Positions 50,901 to 59,104 of a DNA stretch of 64,000 nucleotides are shown here, in pieces. This stretch comes from Leptasterias polaris (taxonomy: Eukaryota; Echinodermata; Asteroidea; Forcipulatida; Asteriidae), in assembly GCA_037783415.1 (NCBI GenBank), contig JAZGTN010000052.1, positions 1,922,001-1,986,000 of the forward strand. The letters are read 5' to 3'. The notes beneath the pieces were generated by a model. The model saw only the letters and a program-made list of their open reading frames with translations, did not search any database and was not told the DNA's origin. A program made the translations under genes and the position numbers. Numbering within the stretch: the stretch's first letter is position 1; every line of letters begins with the position of its first letter.

Positions 50901-53169
50901 AATACTTTTCTCAAAAGGTTAAACCATCCATCCATCCTTCCAGCCCCACAGTTCTTACCTGGTGGAGGATCTGACGGCAGAAGGTTCTTAGCCAGCATGG
51001 TGAGGACGGCTGCCAGATACACGGAGTGAGCCGAAATGAGATGTGTCACAAACCGCCGATACTGTTTCATAAACTTTGGCCCTTTCGTCGACCAATTGAT
51101 ACGCTACATTCAAAATAAATAAAGAAATCAATTAAATCAATAAAAAGTCATTTATATGATGACAGGTGAGCTTTAAGGAGCTTTAAAGTTTCTTGAATGT
51201 ATTGAATGAACTGCCATCTCTGATATGATGCAGAAAGCTTATTCTGCATCTTGGGGCCATAGACAGAGAATGATCTATCCTGCAAAAGTAGAACAGTGAG
51301 TTAAAAACAGGAACAAGAGGTAGATGGTCAAAGTTGTCTCTGCCATTGTTTGATTTTGGGCATGTCTGTGATATACTTAGCGACTTGTTTATGGTGTGCT
51401 TTGAATATTTGACTAATATCATTGAAGTTGAGAGACATAAAAGAAAAAACCCATCTGAACAAATTGTCGAAAAAGTTATCATACATAAACATGGACAACT
51501 TTTACAGTTTTGCCCACAGACATTCTGAAGGAAAACAGCCATGAGATTCTTACCAGAAGAGCTCTAACTAGAGGTTCAAATTCTTGACCGAGAGATGAAG
51601 TGCATTTCTGTAATTCTTTGATCCACACGATAAGAGTAGATGGCTGAGGGAAAAAAATAAACAACATTATAATTGTGTTCAAACATTTAAAAAAAATAGG
51701 CCCTAGTTCCAATAGCCTATAGACCATGTGACCTGTGACATCACATGTTTACAAAAGAGCCACAGAGCCTGGACTTCCTGCAGGCACAGTTTGTACACAG
51801 CTCAATGGAAGAAAACAATCAATCTTATGTTTTATGGAGATTGCACTGTCTGATTTTTGTCAACTTTTTATATAAAGAAAGGGGGAACATCACAAAAAGG
51901 TGTACAAGGTCACTCTTTTTGTAAACAAATGTAACATGGTCAGTGCGCATGATCAGTGCGTAAAGGATTCTGGGTGAAATCCAAGTCCAAGCAACACCAA
52001 TACCATCATGGTGAGCATAACTATAAAACCTGGCATAGTTACATGTGAACTACAGCATGGCGTCCATCTTGGAACACCCAACCTACAGAACCGTAGGTGG
52101 AACGCTTGTGCGAACCTACCAACAGCAACTTTCTGATGACCTGAGGATGGTTGGTATTGGATTGAGCCAGCTTCATCAAGCCAATCAGAATGCCAAACAA
52201 TGGTAACGAACAATTATCATGTATATTAATTGTTCGTTTCCATTGTTCATGAAACAAGCAGCATTTGAAATTTTTAAAATTTGCTACCTGTACAAAATGA
52301 TTTACTGACAATTTCTGTTCAAAACAATTTGAGTTTTGCCATGATGCATTTAAAAATTGACTCCTGGGCCCAATTTCATGGCTCTGCTTACCGTAAGCAA
52401 AGAATCGGCGCTTACGGAAGAAGGGAATTCCGGGTTTACGTCAAGCGTATTTCAAGGGTTAGCAGGGAATTTTTGCCTGTGCACTTGCGTAGTCCACGTT
52501 ACTAGGCATTCTACGCTTACACAGCTAGCGCAAAAATTTTGCGCTTGCTCGGTAAGTGTAGAATGGTGATTGCAAGCGCAGAATTCGGCGGTAAGCAGAG
52601 CCATGAAATTGGGCCATGTTGTCTTACATTACAACATGGATTTCGTGTTTATACATCGAAACAAAATTTGGGTTTTTTCTAAAGAAAGTATTGAGTAATA
52701 GAGCTGAGATTCCGGATACTTACATCTAGACTGGGGTTTGATATGGCTTGGAGTAGTTGCAGGTAATCTCCTTGTGAACCCTGGATTACAGAAACAAGTA
52801 AAAGCAAACAAAGAATCACTATACATTTAAAAACTAATTTTGGGTTGAACAATTTTGCAAGGGGCGCTCCCATTTGAAAACCTTAAAGTCTACGGGAAAT
52901 TATTGAAGGAGCACCAAGGCCAAGACCAGGGGCAACAGAGGCAATGGCCTCCGTGGTCTCCGTGTAATTCCAGGCCTGGAGGTAGTTTTCAAAATCCTCA
53001 AGAGCGTTTTTCCCCCGCCACTTACCTGTTGGCAATCCTGCAGAATGTTCATAATTGATTTCATTTCCCTATCAGATGTTAGGGATTTCTTTCTGGTGTG
53101 CCCATCTGTAGCCATAGTAGTAACAGAATCAGCGGACATCAGAGCTGCCGATGAACGTCTCTCTGGCAT
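35887..53169 (-). CDS. RRN3: RNA polymerase I-specific transcription initiation factor RRN3 (TIF-IA), complete CDS
   Basis: RRN3 is the HEAT-repeat factor that binds Pol I and links it to the SL1/core factor at rDNA promoters; it is the growth-regulated step of rRNA synthesis. Sixteen exons total 1866 nt (621 residues plus stop), close to the human 651, with all phases closing. Recognisable segments include FVTHLISAHSVYLAAVLTML, LPELRVKILELIIHRMTELD, the acidic insert (exons 8-9), ILLTHGSSHVQYLLFYFCSF, NIHGPFYSLCQAVFYIFVFR and SLDSFFPFDPYLLPR. The ATG at 53169 was chosen because it opens the first conserved exon; the frame runs on upstream without a stop, so a 5' coding extension cannot be excluded. 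The gene is divergent from CENPM and convergent with WDR90. Confidence 0.95.
36836..36911 (-). CDS. RRN3: RRN3 coding exon 15
   Basis: Encodes SGVFISPLYRQWEFCKPEEE then SSAKK, parallel to human FIDPIYQVWED. Acceptor attattcag, donor gtaaat. Confidence 0.88.
38101..38422. mobile_element. MITE family E, well preserved
   Basis: Ends AAGGGTGTGTACAACATTGG and CCAATGTTGTACACACCCTT are perfect inverted repeats, with TA on both sides consistent with a TA target duplication. The interior resembles 4985-5345. It lies in RRN3 intron 14. Confidence 0.8.
38494..38649 (-). CDS. RRN3: RRN3 coding exon 14
   Basis: Encodes YQIAYCYTIMERNNRSLHQV and NSLDSFFPFDPYLLPR, the most diagnostic RRN3 block. Acceptor ttgaacag, donor gtaatg. 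Confidence 0.93.
39000..41250. repeat. Duplicated RRN3 intron segment around exon 13
   Basis: About 39060-39400 recurs at 40730-41025 (GACAGTTGAGTGGCCACTTA, GGTGAGTCAACCTTATCTCA, TTCTGATGGTTTTACCTATA). About 40080-40265 recurs at 41045-41250 (GGATCAACCATAA, CTCAGATCCTATATTCCTAA). The second copy lacks the roughly 660 bp that include exon 13. A further trace of the first block lies at 37975-38055. Confidence 0.8.
39909..40072 (-). CDS. RRN3: RRN3 coding exon 13
   Basis: Encodes AVFYIFVFRHRQLLEDNKGL and LNPIRVCLPSIVNVFATLT. Acceptor gtttcag, donor gtacgt. A dispersed repeat ends only about 20 bp beyond the donor, and the flanking introns are duplicated at 40690-41250. Confidence 0.93.
40361..41470. 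repeat. Inverted repeat with arms of about 315 bp
   Basis: 40361-40675 on plus matches the reverse complement of 41147-41470: TCAAAAAGTGGTAATGG, GACGTTTTTACGACAGCAGA, CGAAATTACATTCCGACTGA. Arms look over 90% identical by eye and enclose about 470 bp. Confidence 0.85.
41755..41967. mobile_element. MITE with TIR TATAGACGATGTGACCTCTG
   Basis: The left end at 41755 and the right end CAGAGGTCACATCGTCTATA are perfect inverted repeats over 20 bp. A diverged relative may begin at 51719. Confidence 0.8.
42149..42272 (-). CDS. RRN3: RRN3 coding exon 12
   Basis: Encodes TACLDLMVGWINSYIEKQ and DVNIHGPFYSLCQ. Acceptor tgtcgcag, donor gtaagg. Confidence 0.92.
42868..42916 (-). mobile_element. SINE family B, left fragment split by a DNA transposon
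   Basis: TGGGAGGACAACCCC...AATCAGGTAG; the continuation (AGGTAGGGACTGAAAACTAA) resumes at 43893, so the two pieces form one reverse SINE. Confidence 0.7.
42917..43892. mobile_element. 976-bp non-autonomous DNA transposon with 6-bp target duplication
   Basis: Starts CAGACCTTCGTTTTTGAGGA and ends AAACGAAGGTCTG. AGGTAG stands on both sides (42911-42916 and 43893-43898) where an intact SINE has it once. Subterminal GAGGAGC/GAGCTCCT repeats and a GAGCGCGATCGCGCTC palindrome lie near the ends. No transposase frame is seen, so it must be mobilised in trans. Confidence 0.85.
43893..43990 (-). mobile_element. SINE family B, right fragment
   Basis: Resumes the SINE with GGGACTGAAAAC and GGGATTCGAACCGGGGACCA. 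It ends close to the donor side of RRN3 exon 11. Confidence 0.7.
44020..44150 (-). CDS. RRN3: RRN3 coding exon 11
   Basis: Encodes IIESFLEYLWKRFTNPNTPA and ILRQATASYIASFISRANFL. Acceptor ccaatcag, donor gtaaag. Confidence 0.92.
44868..45158. mobile_element. 291-bp MITE with perfect 37-bp terminal inverted repeats
   Basis: 44868-44904 equals the reverse complement of 45122-45158; both ends start with the palindrome GGTTATAACC. The interior holds inverted copies of GCCATACACGCGTGT. In RRN3 intron 10. Confidence 0.88.
45359..45489 (-). CDS. RRN3: RRN3 coding exon 10
   Basis: Encodes LLQVFDKVILLTHGSSHVQY then LLFYFCSFRQ. Acceptor tttcttag, donor gtaaga. The 9-bp minisatellite sits in the intron just upstream of it. 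Confidence 0.92.
45582..46212. repeat. 9-bp minisatellite (ATGAATAAT)n in RRN3 intron 9
   Basis: About 70 units of ATGAATAAT, with blocks of variants ATGAATAAA, ATGAATAGT and ATGAGTAAT. Because 9 is a multiple of 3, it gives long open frames in several frames, which are not genes. Confidence 0.97.
46472..46542. repeat. Two adjacent AT-rich palindromes
   Basis: AATTATTTGTATTATAATAC with its complement, then TTTTCTCATAATTTTCATAT with its complement. Both could extrude hairpins. Confidence 0.7.
46595..46760. repeat. Foldback repeat family D
   Basis: AATGGCTCGACGTTTCGACG at the left and GAGTCGAAACATCAGGCCAT at the right are inverted, with CTAAATGACAACACAACACA paired to the inner right arm. Confidence 0.7.
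46827..46983 (-). CDS. RRN3: RRN3 coding exon 9
   Basis: Rest of the acidic loop and KLDSLMSTMMVYIKDSCFQN, equivalent to the human LD.LMSLVLSY.KD.C segment. Acceptor attcag, donor gtaagg. Confidence 0.9.
47675..47773 (-). CDS. RRN3: RRN3 coding exon 8 (acidic insert)
   Basis: 33 codons rich in Asp/Glu, for example SPKEDIWDAESIAESVDK. It matches the acidic loop of the family in position and not in detail. Donor gtatga is weak. Confidence 0.78.
48177..48275 (-). CDS. RRN3: RRN3 coding exon 7
   Basis: 33 codons: NGYVKNLLEITGYLPEL and KILELIIHRMTELD, very close to vertebrate RRN3. Acceptor tcattag, donor gtaagt. Confidence 0.92.
48993..49148. repeat. 78-bp tandem duplication containing the RRN3 exon 6 splice donor
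   Basis: Copies 48993-49070 and 49071-49148 differ at two or so positions (GTCAGGGATC/GTCAAGGATC, CTCAGGTC/CTCATGTC). Each carries CACTTACCGTTAC, the reverse of exon end plus donor. Confidence 0.9.
49144..49213 (-). CDS. RRN3: RRN3 coding exon 6
   Basis: Encodes TPRFLLPVLTDCFPWIKRSS and ends YVT at the donor gtaagt (49138-49143). An upstream-looking GTAACG is inside the exon, but only this donor gives the expected spacing to exon 7. The donor is duplicated 78 bp further on. Confidence 0.85.
49585..49695 (-). mobile_element. SINE family B, reverse
   Basis: CCCAATCCACATGCAAGGCT, GGGACTCGAATTGGGGTCCA and CACCACTGAGCCACTGAGC. Confidence 0.6.
49775..49886 (-). CDS. RRN3: RRN3 coding exon 5
   Basis: Encodes ATERSKFTWVHETLGMLLHI, acceptor ctctttag, donor gtaagt. 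Confidence 0.88.
49997..50173. mobile_element. 177-bp MITE with TIR AATAGACCTTATGCA
   Basis: The right end TGCATAAGGTCTATT is the exact inverted copy. In RRN3 intron 4, close to exon 5. Confidence 0.8.
50959..51103 (-). CDS. RRN3: RRN3 coding exon 4
   Basis: INWSTKGPKFMKQYRRF leads into the conserved HLISAHSVYLAAVLTMLAKN helix pair. Acceptor aatgtag, donor gtaaga. Confidence 0.9.
51554..51643 (-). CDS. RRN3: RRN3 coding exon 3
   Basis: 30 codons: PSTLIVWIKELQKC and LGQEFEPLVRALL. Acceptor ccctcag after a T-run, donor gtaaga. Confidence 0.88.
52372..52616. mobile_element. MITE family B
   Basis: Ends GGGCCCAATTTCATGGCTCT and AGAGCCATGAAATTGGGCC, interior AATCGGCGCTTACGG and CACAGCTAGCGCAAAAATTT. 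It is the cleanest family B copy. Confidence 0.8.
52724..52780 (-). CDS. RRN3: RRN3 coding exon 2
   Basis: 57 nt: GSQGDYLQLLQAISNPSLD, acceptor taatccag, donor gtaagt. Confidence 0.82.
53026..53169 (-). CDS. RRN3: RRN3 coding exon 1
   Basis: Starts MPERRSSAALMSADS and ends MKSIMNILQDCQQ at donor gtaagt. An acceptor-like TTGCAG lies two bases before the ATG, so a 5' UTR exon probably precedes it. Confidence 0.75.
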
Positions 53170-54670
53170 TGCTGCAACAGATCCAACAATGAGTACTTTA
53201 AACTGTAAATGAATATGATCACATATCAAAGTTGAGAAACTTGTGTTTCAGCCAAGGCAAAAGCATTGCTGGTTTTAAAGGCAGGGTTTAGGTTTGGTAT
53301 TTCGAGCAGTACATTTGTTCCAATCCAGTATGGTTGCATAATACACCCCAAAAAAAATCTGTGAAAAAATATTCCCAGTGTTCCAAGAGAACAATCGTGA
53401 TGGATGGTTTCTCCAATTATTGACTTAAAAATCATCAATTTGGAGCACAACAAATTAACCTGAGTACAATTAAATGCCTGATATTGCATCTTTGACATAT
53501 CGAGAAGCCAGTAGCAAAAGGCGGTTTTTAAGCTATTTAGTATTTGTTGGTCTTTTTGTCATTTTGCCATTTTTGGGGCCTTTTTTGTGACTGGGTGTTC
53601 GCAAAATCATAGCAAATTGAGGTTTCCCATCGTATTAGCACAATTAGGGCCAATCCACTCTGTATCCTTGGCCCTAGCGCGACTGCAAACCTATTCTTGT
53701 GCCCCATTGAGCTTTGAATCTGCAAAGATCTGCATCATGAAACTTACCGATTGAGTGCCAATATACTTGTAAATAGCCGGACAGATGGAATTCGTTTAAA
53801 AAACATCACAGATTTTGAGGGAAATTACGACTAGTTGGCCGCATTGAAAAAATGAAGTGCTTGATAAAATTAAAAGTTAAAACTAATGTTAGACAGAATA
53901 ATTTACTCATATATCTTAGATATTAGATAATATTTGATATCAGATATTATATATCATAATTTACTCATATATAACTTCCCTTTAAAGTTACTGCACGCCC
54001 TCATCGGTGACCGTTGCTGTAAAGATCGCACTCATTGGATTGAGTTGACTCAATCAGTAATCACATCGCCCGACTTCGAAAAATAGCACTTTGTTTTTGC
54101 AAATTTAGGAAAACAATTAATGAACAGTTTCTGTTTGAACTTACAGTGCGATTCTTGAATAAAAATATCTTCCAGCCTTGCTGTTGAACATTGTCATCTT
54201 TCGTAAATATCGCAAGATGTAATTCAGAAAGTGTTGCACAATCAACAGACACGTTTTCTATTCGCCATGCTGCGCATCCAATAATAAAGTACTAAACCAA
54301 ATTGGAATTATTGCCCAATAAGAAATAAGAAGCTGGTCAAAGTGTCAATTTAAGGCCGTCAAAAACTTTGATTAGACAAAAAGTGAAACATCTTTACAGC
54401 ATAATACAAAATATATATTTAAAATGTTTCAGTGGTTTAATTAAGTCTATTTTTCGAAAGCTAGTTTTAAATCGGGCATATTTTCAACTGGTCAAAAGTG
54501 CAGACGTTGTCGAGACTGGTGCTTTTGTGGACATGTTGGTTTAATTCCGATGAAAAGGTGGAAACACGACTTCATTTATGGCGAAATTTTTGACTGTGTT
54601 GTTTTTTAGTTGTGACGGCGGCGGTTCGTCTGACGGCTGAGTGATTGTGTTTGTTGGTCGATTGAGCAGA
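53170..54670. promoter_or_regulatory. Divergent RRN3/CENPM intergenic region, candidate shared promoter
   Basis: The two start codons face away from each other across 1.5 kb. A possible RRN3 5' UTR exon ends at 53748 on minus (GGCACTCAATCG then gtaagt). Two CCAAT-like sites (CCAATAATAAAG near 54279, CCCAATAAG near 54313) and a GC-richer patch at 54610-54640 before the CENPM ATG are visible. No TATA box is convincing. The arrangement is seen; promoter function is inferred. Confidence 0.45.
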
Positions 54671-54727
54671 ATGGCGTTGTTTTCATCACACAGCAAGCTG
54701 CCAGAATTGAACACAGCTACAATTCTT
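54671..54727 (+). CDS. CENPM: CENPM exon 1
   Basis: MALFSSHSKLPELNTATIL, donor gtgaat. Confidence 0.88.
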
Positions 54728-57387
54728 GTGAATATTTTTTTTGAAAATATTATTTTGAGTATCCACTACAGTATCACTATCATCATGTATGCCCTGTTGT
54801 TTACACAATTAAATAAAAGGGCGGCAACGGCTATTTAATTATTTATTTATTTGGTGGGGTGTATGGGGATGGGGGGGGGGCATGGCCATGGCATGGGGGG
54901 GAGGGCTAGTTGCGATAATCGTAACCCTCTATCGACCGTCGATAGACGTAACCCTCTATCGACCGTCGATAGAGGGTTACGATTATCGCAAATAGGGGTA
55001 GGCTAAAGTCGAGAGTAGTTCGGCTAGGAAGGAGACCTGGGTGAAGGGAGGGTATACTATGCCCCACACACAGTATCCAGGCTCCCCTTCCCCCACCAGA
55101 GGCCAGGTGGCCCCCATGAAAAAATCCAGTAGTAGATGTTTGTTCTGGACTGTTGTACTTGTAGTTGTACTTTTTTTGTTTGTATACTCCTCGATCCTGA
55201 GTCCTACCTAGAACTACGACTACGAGGTTCATATAGTTCTAGGAGTGCCCCCACCCCCACTGAAAAGCAATCCCTCCTTCCTGCCCCAGTGTACTCCTAC
55301 CCTAGAACTGAGATTTGTTTCGCTATCGTACAAACCTCGTAGTTCGAGGGAGTAGCCCCAGTCCACACCCTTACCCATGATACAGCCTAACCATAACCAT
55401 ACAGCCTACCCATACTTGTGACTTGAAACCCTCCATGATCATCACAACCACAAAGAAGCAAATGGTGTGTGGGGATGTAGGTAGGGCGGGCGTGGAAGGG
55501 GGATGGTACATTGGCCAATTCATGTCTGGTCCTTTTCCACCGTACTTCTTTTTTCTTTCGTAAAAAAAATTATATCAGTTAATTCAGAATTCTTTTGTTC
55601 TTCACTTCGTTGTTTTGTAAATAATAGTTGGTTGGAGGACAAGGGATCGGCAAACACAAACTGGCAGAGACTTTACTGGAACTCAACACGTTATACTCCC
55701 TTCAAGTGTAAGTCACCAATAATCACAAAATGTCTTAACAGTCGTCTGACTTTTTCTTCTTGCGGTATAAAGTATTAGAAAAATGAATTTTGCTCTTGGT
55801 CTCTGTTGCCTCATGCAGTGAATTGTTCTTTTCAAATCTGCAACTTATAATGTACTTTTAATACCTTGTATTTATTGTTCAATTTTTTTTAGTCGGACTG
55901 CTACCCATCTCCCTCTTCCCTCAGAAAACAGCGAGAGTCGACCAAAGATAGATTTTGTCGTCTTCATCCTGGATGCCAGTAACAATCTCAGGTAATCATC
56001 CTAAAGACCTGTGATTTACTAGGAATTTTTCTGCCTCTAGCTGTACCTGCCAGGAAGGTGGGATATTTGCTCTAGAACGGCAAAGGTGTTGGGTTCGAAT
56101 CCTATATGCCTGTGGATTTTTTTTTTCACAGGACTTAGGAAAGAACCGAGTATACAGTGCTTTTTAACACACATCAGTGTTTGGGTGAAAAACACAAATA
56201 ATATTCTTTATCCCGGATGCAAACTAAACATCTATTCAATTCCTGTATATTCTCCAAAACTTTTTAAAAGAGCACCCATTATTTTGTAATTGTTTTAACA
56301 AGTTAAAATGTTCTTAAAAACAGAAGAAATGTATCCGCACATGTTCAAATATGCTGTACAGCCCCTGGTAGTGGTAGTAAAGCTTTTTGCGAAATTACTT
56401 TGTCTGAAGTGCCCCCAATCTCCATTGATTAGAAATCAATAAAAGTATGTTGAAAAATGTTGAATCTCCAAACCTCGCCTTGAGGTTAGTTTTGGAGATT
56501 CAAATTTCCCTGGTGTGAATGCTGCAGCCAGAGATGCGGTTGGTACCCGCTAAATGTGGATGAATTTGACGTTCTTGATGAAAATTCCGAGACAGTTGTC
56601 TGCTTGACAATGTGTTCAGCTGAAACTTTAGTCACAGGTGACTTTTATTGTATCTTTCTTGATAATTTGGCCTCTAAGTCAGCATTTCGTTGACACTGCC
56701 CCTACCTTTTAACAAGTAGTGTACTGGTACTTTCTTTTCACAGTATAAGTAAAACAGTCGCCTCCGCCAAGGAGCTGGATGTGAGTTACTACTTAGGAAG
56801 GGCGTGTTTTGTGGTACTGAATGCAACCAGTGACAGCCTCCACTGTGCTGATATGAGTGACATTACAGGGCTGTGCGATGCTTATGACTCACCAATGCTG
56901 TGTGCAAATCTAAAGGTTGGTCTTCCTTAACCCTACCCCCTCCCAAATCCTCCTCGATCATCTGTGCCAAAATGAAGGATTCAGAAGGATTGAGGGCATT
57001 AGGCCCAAATGACAATGGCTTATCACTTAGTCATGTTGGTTAGGCATTCCAATCACATTCAAAACTTGAATATTCATCTTCAAACTTGACATTTGAATAC
57101 AGTGAAAGCATTAAAGGTTTTTATCTTCACTATTTTGTTGTGACTCTGACAAGGTTTCATGTATGTTGGGTCACACAAAGTGCCGATGTTGGTTGCATGC
57201 TTTAATGAGTGTAACGATTATCAATAATTTTGTCTTTGGTTTTTGTACGCAGGATGATAGCCCAAGAAAGTGTCTTGCCAGGAAGCTTCTTTGCCTCACA
57301 GAGGTCAGCAGTGGCTTCAAGCACGATGTCTCACCGATGCTCATACAGGCCACCAAACACACTTATGAATTCCTGGAGACGTTATGA
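54671..57387 (+). CDS. CENPM: Centromere protein M (CENP-M), complete CDS
   Basis: CENP-M belongs to the CCAN at the inner kinetochore, in the CENP-H/I/K/M subcomplex, and in vertebrates has a Ras-like fold that does not bind GTP. Five exons (57, 80, 99, 172, 135 nt) give 180 residues, the same length as the human protein. Shared landmarks: SKLPELNTATILLVG, LPLPSENSESRPKIDFVVFI and DVSYYLGRACFVVLNAT. Residues 22-29, GGQGIGKH, form a near-Walker A motif that the human protein lacks. The start ATG at 54671 precedes the conserved KLPELNTAT by eight codons, as in vertebrates. Confidence 0.93.
54910..54991. repeat. Nested perfect palindrome in CENPM intron 1
   Basis: TTGCGATAATCGTAACCCTC and GAGGGTTACGATTATCGCAA bracket two copies of CTATCGACCGTCGATAG. 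It can pair over its whole length except about three bases. Confidence 0.85.
55628..55707 (+). CDS. CENPM: CENPM exon 2 (P-loop exon)
   Basis: Acceptor aataatag, donor gtaagt. Encodes LVGGQGIGKHKLAETLLELN; the phosphate-binding-loop pattern GxxxxGK is complete, with His in the Ser/Thr place. Confidence 0.88.
55893..55991 (+). CDS. CENPM: CENPM exon 3
   Basis: Acceptor after a T-run (ttttttttag), donor gtaatc. Encodes RTATHLPLPSENSESRPKID and FVVFILDASNNL. Confidence 0.9.
56040..56205 (+). mobile_element. tRNA-derived SINE, family C
   Basis: B-box GGGTTCGAATCCTATA, then GAACCGAGTATACAGTGC and TTAACACACATCAGTG, followed by AAATAATATTC. In CENPM intron 3. Confidence 0.65.
56744..56915 (+). CDS. 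CENPM: CENPM exon 4
   Basis: Acceptor tttcacag, donor gttggt. Encodes AKELDVSYYLGRACFVVLNA and LCDAYDSPMLCANLK. Confidence 0.9.
57253..57387 (+). CDS. CENPM: CENPM exon 5 with stop
   Basis: Acceptor gtacgcag. Encodes KCLARKLLCLTEVSSGF and TKHTYEFLETL, TGA at 57385-57387. Confidence 0.9.
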   Translation, partial: DDSPRKCLARKLLCLTEVSSGFKHDVSPMLIQATKHTYEFLETL

Positions 57388-57890
57388 ATCACTTTAAACA
57401 TGAACTGTACAATTCCAGCCGTTATCCAAGACACAGTGTGGCTCAAATTGGACAGATTTGGTACTGCAAGGCTTGGCAACCAAGCCTTTGTATAGGGCCA
57501 GGCATTGGAGCCAGAAGCAGTTGGGCTGTTGGTGACAAAACGGTGTAAATCTTTCATTGAATTCATGGAGACATCACTTAAACCTGAACAAATTGGACAG
57601 ATTTGGTACTGCATGGCTTAACAACCAAGCCTTTGTAGATGGCCAGGTATTTGAGCCAGAAGCAGTGGGATGTTGGTGACCATAAAGTGAAAACTATTTA
57701 TTGTCTTCATGGAGTGGTTATGATTCGACTAAACCTAAACTTTACAATGCCATAATGCAACACATGGATAATTGAACAAATTTGACAGATTTGGTATTGT
57801 ATGGCTTGACAACCAAGCCTTTGTTTAGGGTCAGGCATTGAAGCTGTGACCATACAGTGGAAATCGTTGATTGACTTCAATATCACCTTA
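57370..57890 (+). repeat. Diverged tandem repeat, about three units, across the CENPM stop codon and 3' UTR
   Basis: Units of roughly 165 bp share CTGGAGACGTTATGA / ATGGAGTGGTTATGA starts, GACAGATTTGGTA and CAACCAAGCCTTTGT. The first unit begins inside the last codons of CENPM. Confidence 0.75.
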
Positions 57891-58120
57891 GAATAGCTCT
57901 CCACACTAATGCTAAAGATAGAAGCTCGGTACTGAATTATGAAAACTCTCATTGTTGGGGAGAACATCACACAGAAGAAACAAGTAGCATTTAGAAATGG
58001 TTCAAACCTCATAGAATAATGTTTTTCCCTCAAACAAGTCAGTTGTACATTTAATGAACTGTAAATACTACAATCTCTTTATTTCAGTATAGGTTCATCC
58101 TATCAACAAGTACAATGTAC

Positions 58121-58126
58121 AATAAA
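58121..58126 (+). terminator. Candidate CENPM poly(A) signal AATAAA
   Basis: First clear AATAAA after the CENPM repeat-bearing 3' UTR, followed by a GTTTGTGTGCTTT stretch that could serve as the downstream element. It would give a 3' UTR of about 750 bp. Confidence 0.45.
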
Positions 58127-59058
58127 ACTGTAAAAATTGTTTGTGTGCTTTAAAAAGTAAAATCAAGTCACATAAATTTCTGGTTGGTGTTTTTTTTGTT
58201 TTTTTTAGGGTATTCCCTGTCTACTCTTACATGTACTTCTGTAAACAGCACCCATGGACCCCATCACAGCATGCAAGAACTGTTTTATTATACTGTGGAA
58301 ATAATGGACTGCAGAAGAGGGAAACAAACATAAAGTGAAATAAATAAATAAAATTATTAATTGCATTTTGTTTTAGTTGAACAAATTCAGACACTTTAAC
58401 ATGAAATTACCTAATTTAATGTAATGAACTTTGGTTGTAGATTAAATTTTTGATCTTGTCTTTGCAACTGGAGAGAAACCTCTTCTTTGGAGGCAATCTG
58501 TTGTCATCTTTTATCATTATTATTAAAAAATGGCTTCACTGTTCCCTACGGCACATCGTACAGGAATGTAAAGCAATTTACCAAGTGCCAGCGTAATTAC
58601 AACTTCATAGCCAGGCTATTTCTAATATTGAACAAAGGCGGTAGAAACGACCCACGGTGGGCACGATCATGGTAATGTACTCAATGTGGTACATCACTCA
58701 TGTTCCCCTCAGCCATGTACATCAGTCTTTGTAGCACATCACGTGATTGATTCTCAACCAATCAAACTCGCAATCTATTACAATGATACACGTATAGTCA
58801 ACCTTTTCACACATGAACTGTTGCATGCCGTACTTTGTTATTAATTCATCATATCAATGCAAAAACCTTGAATTTGTAATTCGCTTGTATTTTGCATGAG
58901 AGAGGTCCCGTGCAAAAATGATCTCGGCGACGATGGTTTGTGTTTATGCCTGAGAGAAACGTAGCTTGAGGAATTTCACACATGCATTGTGCATAGGGTT
59001 ATTTTTGCAAATACAACACTGAAACCAACATTTATATTTTCTTATCAAAACCCTACTG
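58127..59058. other. Intergenic between convergent CENPM and the flavin-reductase-like gene
   Basis: No coding signal. The minus-strand gene's 3' UTR must begin here; the nearest minus AATAAA found is at 58083-58078, which would overlap the CENPM transcript end. Confidence 0.35.
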
Positions 59059-59104
59059 TCATCTCTCCAGTCCCGGTAGGTCTTGCAGATCAGGTGGCTC
59101 AAAC
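59059..59104 (-). CDS. Flavin-reductase-like gene, last exon
   Basis: Encodes FEPPDLQDLPGLER then TGA; acceptor cctttag. Confidence 0.78.

Noticed and set aside
54061..54252. Minus-strand ORF as an RRN3 N-terminal exon
   Set aside because: No resemblance to RRN3, and no donor that would join it in phase to the exon starting at 53169.
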